64,000 bases of DNA, taken from contig NZ_JAFBIL020000009.1 of assembly GCF_016809835.1 (NCBI RefSeq), positions 154,720 to 218,719 on the forward strand. Direction: 5' to 3'. Source of the stretch: Massilia soli (GTDB lineage Bacteria > Pseudomonadota > Gammaproteobacteria > Burkholderiales > Burkholderiaceae_D). Under the pieces are notes generated by a model. It was not told the DNA's origin and made no database searches. It saw only the letters and a program-made list of their open reading frames with translations. The first letter of the stretch is position 1, and each line of letters starts with the position of its first letter. Shown in pieces: positions 61,782 through 64,000 of the stretch. The position numbers and the translations under genes were made by a program.

Positions 61782-63254
61782 GTGAGGATCTTCGAAGATA
61801 CCTTCGCGATCACGAAGCCGGAATGGTGCTGGCGCGTGCAATGGATGACAGGATTTGATTCGGCATTCGGGCTCCTGATGAAGTTCGCGCTGCTCAATGC
61901 GTTGACAGGTAAAGAAGTGGCGACGCAATTCGTCAGCCGTAAATGCGGCAAGCGGTCGGCGCTGATCCGAAGCGTCAACGTCGATCTGCGCGAACATCGG
62001 CTCTTCGACCTCGCAGAGATGGCAAGTGCGTTAAAAACCGACATACGCAGTGTTGAAGCCGCTTTCGTGACCACGGAATGTGCCGACCTCAGCGCTTCAT
62101 CAAAGGAGCTTAAGTGGTGTGAGCTGTGTATGGCTTGGGGCCTGCATCTGCCGGTCACGCAAATGCACACGGTAAGCCAGTGTCCCATTCACAACCGGGC
62201 GCTCTTGGATCGATGTGTGCAATGTGAATCCGCGATACCCTACACAATCAGTGCGGCTTCGTTCGAAAAGCCTTTCCAATGCCCAACCTGCCAGTTTGAC
62301 CTTGCTCCACGATTACGGAACGCTCGAAGCTGGGTACCCGAGGTTCGTACTGAGCACGTTACGCGCATCAACATGATGCGAAAATATGTACGGGGTCATG
62401 ACAACATGATAGCCGCGGCCCAACAGATACCAACGCTAACCGAGCATTGCACAAGCCTGCGGTTGCCAGGAAGGAGCGAACAGCAATCCCCTGGCTACCT
62501 GGCTTTCGTCGCTCAAGTTCTCGCCGAGCTCGAGTCAAATCAGGGTCAGTCGAGTTTGCCGCTGAGCCCCCTATCAGTGGCACGTTATGGCTTGAACTGG
62601 TCCGGACCGGAGTCTATTGGCGAACACTGCATGGGTACGGATGAAGAACACAGGTTCCAGACTACAGAGGAAATGGCTGTCGTCAGGCAGACATACCGTG
62701 CAGTTAAACGAAGAGTTCTGCAGCAGCTGGGCGGGCATAGGCGGTGTGTTGCGTCCGCGTGCCGGCACCTCTGGTGGGACATGCGCGGCGCAAGAACTTC
62801 GAGCTTCTGCCCCACCGCCATGTCGTTTATCCGCTGGCGCATGCTATGGGAGGGGTGCGGAACGCCCAGGTATTTGGACGCGAAACAAAAGCCGCTGGAA
62901 TTCTTCGGCATCCTCGGCTGGCTGCAAGCACGGCCCGCCCCCTATCCAGATGATTGGCCCGTGCCGCGGAAAGCGTGGATGCTTGCACATATTTTTTCGT
63001 GCGTGTGCCTTGCAAGCTACGAAGCGTTAAAGAAGGAAGCGGAGGAAGAAGGCGGCGCGACGATGCTTTGGGACGCGAGGCCGACAGCGCCACAAGCTGT
63101 TACGCACTGGGTTTTGGCCAACAGTACCGACGGCGCTCAGCTGCCGGTCATATTTACCCCGGCGCGCGGGTTGTTACGACGTTTGTCTCCGGCCCCTGCA
63201 AACAAAAAACATCATTCTTGGAACGCAGACCGCTTGGCCAGAATCGTCCGATGA
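61782..63254 (+). CDS. tniQ: TniQ/TnsD-family target-site selector
   Basis: This is a 490-residue protein starting with GTG at 61782, one base after the tnsC stop. The N-terminal TniQ domain has two zinc-binding sets: C113, C116, C134, H137 (CELC, CPIH) and C145, C148, C167, C170 (CVQC, CPTC). TniQ/TnsD proteins choose the insertion site by recognising DNA directly (as TnsD does at glmS) or via partners. The C-terminal 250 residues would be the DNA-specific part. Only one TniQ is present, so site specificity should reside here. Confidence 0.88.
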   Translation: MRIFEDTFAITKPEWCWRVQWMTGFDSAFGLLMKFALLNALTGKEVATQFVSRKCGKRSALIRSVNVDLREHRLFDLAEMASALKTDIRSVEAAFVTTECADLSASSKELKWCELCMAWGLHLPVTQMHTVSQCPIHNRALLDRCVQCESAIPYTISAASFEKPFQCPTCQFDLAPRLRNARSWVPEVRTEHVTRINMMRKYVRGHDNMIAAAQQIPTLTEHCTSLRLPGRSEQQSPGYLAFVAQVLAELESNQGQSSLPLSPLSVARYGLNWSGPESIGEHCMGTDEEHRFQTTEEMAVVRQTYRAVKRRVLQQLGGHRRCVASACRHLWWDMRGARTSSFCPTAMSFIRWRMLWEGCGTPRYLDAKQKPLEFFGILGWLQARPAPYPDDWPVPRKAWMLAHIFSCVCLASYEALKKEAEEEGGATMLWDARPTAPQAVTHWVLANSTDGAQLPVIFTPARGLLRRLSPAPANKKHHSWNADRLARIVR

Positions 63255-63307
63255 AGGTGTGAGCGCCAGTCTCGATCGATTGCTTTTCTCTTTCATTTCC
63301 AAACCGC

Positions 63308-63338
63308 TTGACCTGTAGTCACTACAGAGTCTTCAATA
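63308..63338 (+). promoter_or_regulatory. MerR-type metal promoter inside the transposon
   Basis: The -35 TTGACC (63308-63313) and -10 TCAATA (63333-63338) are 19 bases apart. The spacer holds the perfect dyad CTGTAGT-C-ACTACAG, which closely resembles CadR/PbrR/MerR-type operators. It faces right, but the only frame that follows (ATG at 63345) is a 30-codon peptide, so the natural target gene seems to be missing. Confidence 0.6.
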
Positions 63339-63543
63339 GGGCCAATGCAAAAGATCATAACGACGGCCGACCGCAAGCTCTGCGGGTCAATGGCCACCCC
63401 ACGGTGCGACAATCTGCGATTACAAATCTTCTACTGACTTTATCTTAGCCGGCACAGCGATCGTGCAGCTCAGGCGGAGGACCCGCTTGATCGTAGGGGA
63501 ACGGCGTGCAGGGTTGGTGACCAGCGGTCTCGCGAGGCGAAGA

Positions 63544-63867
63544 TTATATTTGTCGGGCGCCAGCTCGTCCAATCTGATCAGTATCCTGTTTGGGGCTGAC
63601 GCCATTTTCGACCAAGGCCCTCCCGATTGCTGATTGTATCGTGATCAGTAAACCGGTGATCGCATTGCTGTCCTCAGTCGGCGGAAGATCGTCCAGGTTG
63701 GGAAATACGCCAGCATACGTGCTGGTTGCATTGGTAGCAGAATCGGTGCGCCGTACTTGCCACGATGACCCACTTAGTCTATGAGAAAAGTCGGATTCGG
63801 CCAGGACACTCACAGCGACTCTTAGGGAGACAGTCGACTCCTCAGATCGCACGTCCGTAAATTCCAT
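63544..63867 (-). CDS. Hypothetical small protein
   Basis: This is a possible 107-residue soluble protein reading leftward from the ATG at 63867, with a balanced composition and segments such as TVSLRVAVSVLAESDFSHRL and ITGLLITIQSAIGRALVENG. No strong ribosome site and no family recognised. It sits between tniQ and an IS3 fragment, in the cargo position of the Tn7-like element. It may be a genuine cargo gene or chance. Confidence 0.35.
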   Translation of the reverse strand: MEFTDVRSEESTVSLRVAVSVLAESDFSHRLSGSSWQVRRTDSATNATSTYAGVFPNLDDLPPTEDSNAITGLLITIQSAIGRALVENGVSPKQDTDQIGRAGARQI

Positions 63868-63941
63868 AGTCGTAAAAACCGTGCAATGTTGGTCTTCATG
63901 GCATGAGGTGAAAAGCCTAATTTTGAATCGCCACGAGTTTG

Positions 63942-64000
63942 CTAGACACTCGCGAGCCTCTCAAAGTACCGCTTCTCAAAATTGACCGGCGAAAGCTTCT
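63942..64000 (-). CDS. C-terminus of an IS3-family transposase, cut by the window edge
   Basis: Reading leftward into the window, the frame encodes KLSPVNFEKRYFERLASV and a stop at 63942-63944. SP-V-x-FE-x-RY is the usual C-terminal end of IS3-family OrfB transposases. The rest of the insertion sequence lies beyond 64000; the inverted repeat of this end should lie just left of the stop but could not be delimited. Confidence 0.6.
   Translation of the reverse strand, partial: KLSPVNFEKRYFERLASV

Larger units (their letters stand above)
57675..64000 (+). mobile_element. Tn7-like transposon, left part in window (right end, tnsABC, tniQ)
   Basis: The element begins near the ferredoxin 3' end. 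It shows an array of end repeats, then tnsA, tnsB, tnsC and a tniQ/tnsD-type gene on one strand with ATGA or very short spacings. In Tn7 the right end lies next to tnsA and faces the 3' end of the target gene glmS; here the same order is seen with fdx as the flanking gene. A TGT trinucleotide compatible with a Tn7-like terminus is at 57694. The opposite end was not found and should lie beyond 64000. No Cas genes are present in the visible part. The exact first base is uncertain (57670-57694). Confidence 0.75.

Noticed and set aside
57675..63254. CRISPR-associated transposon
   Set aside because: TnsB, TnsC and TniQ also occur in CRISPR-guided elements, but no Cas gene or repeat array is visible, and TnsA plus a long TniQ next to a gene 3' end suits a DNA-recognising TnsD-type element. 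Cargo beyond 64000 is not visible.

Overview
The window is GC-rich beta-proteobacterial DNA. Short spacings, ATGA start/stop overlaps and close similarity to metal-resistance genes known from Cupriavidus metallidurans suggest Oxalobacteraceae or Burkholderiales (Massilia/Janthinobacterium-like). That placement is inference from gene style, not from a marker gene. No rRNA, tRNA or CRISPR array was found.

Positions 1-8.85 kb look like ordinary chromosome. They hold a CzcE-like periplasmic protein, a CNNM/CorC-type membrane protein, and a tightly coupled four-gene operon (thermostable-hemolysin-family protein, AMP-dependent acyl ligase, heme-oxygenase-like putative diiron oxidase, short-chain dehydrogenase). 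An exported TPR protein and an OmpR/QseBC-type two-component system follow. Positions 8.87-15.76 kb (minus strand) form a six-gene heavy-metal RND efflux operon: CzcI-like, TolC-type outer-membrane protein, a membrane-anchored 182-residue protein, adaptor, RND pump and a small periplasmic protein. The pump's TM4 signature matches neither the CzcA nor the CusA type.

Positions 15.8-18.5 kb are a gene-poor relic zone with nested inverted repeats, REP-like hairpins, an RHS-like pseudogene and a second frameshifted pseudogene.

Positions 18.6-57.7 kb are a metal-resistance island. In order: a czcI-C-B-A-D-(small membrane protein)-czcP operon on the minus strand; a Csp-type four-helix copper-binding protein; a second czcCBA set followed by lpd and lspA under a MerR-type promoter; a pbrT/pbrR lead-type module; a second CzcE-like and a third CzcI-like protein; a cation diffusion facilitator carrying two N-terminal metal-binding-like domains; a divalent-type MerR regulator; cusCBA with a CusB-CusF fusion; a Met-rich lipoprotein; a DUF305 protein; CopZ; and a copper module (CopA ATPase, glutaredoxin-like protein, 2Fe-2S flavin reductase, CueR) divergent from a ferredoxin gene. 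MerR-family promoters with 19-bp spacers precede the key units. Two nearly identical operators lie 13.6 kb apart, and three others fit CueR, so the operons can be grouped into regulons.

From about 57.68 kb a Tn7-like transposon starts exactly at the 3' end of the ferredoxin gene. It has a duplicated set of end repeats, then tnsA-tnsB-tnsC-tniQ, and it runs off the right edge, where an IS3-family transposase fragment begins. The arrangement (host gene 3' end, right end, tnsA) mirrors how Tn7 sits beside glmS and makes the ferredoxin gene a candidate attachment site. This element and the 3-6 kb operon are the strongest candidates for undescribed biology.
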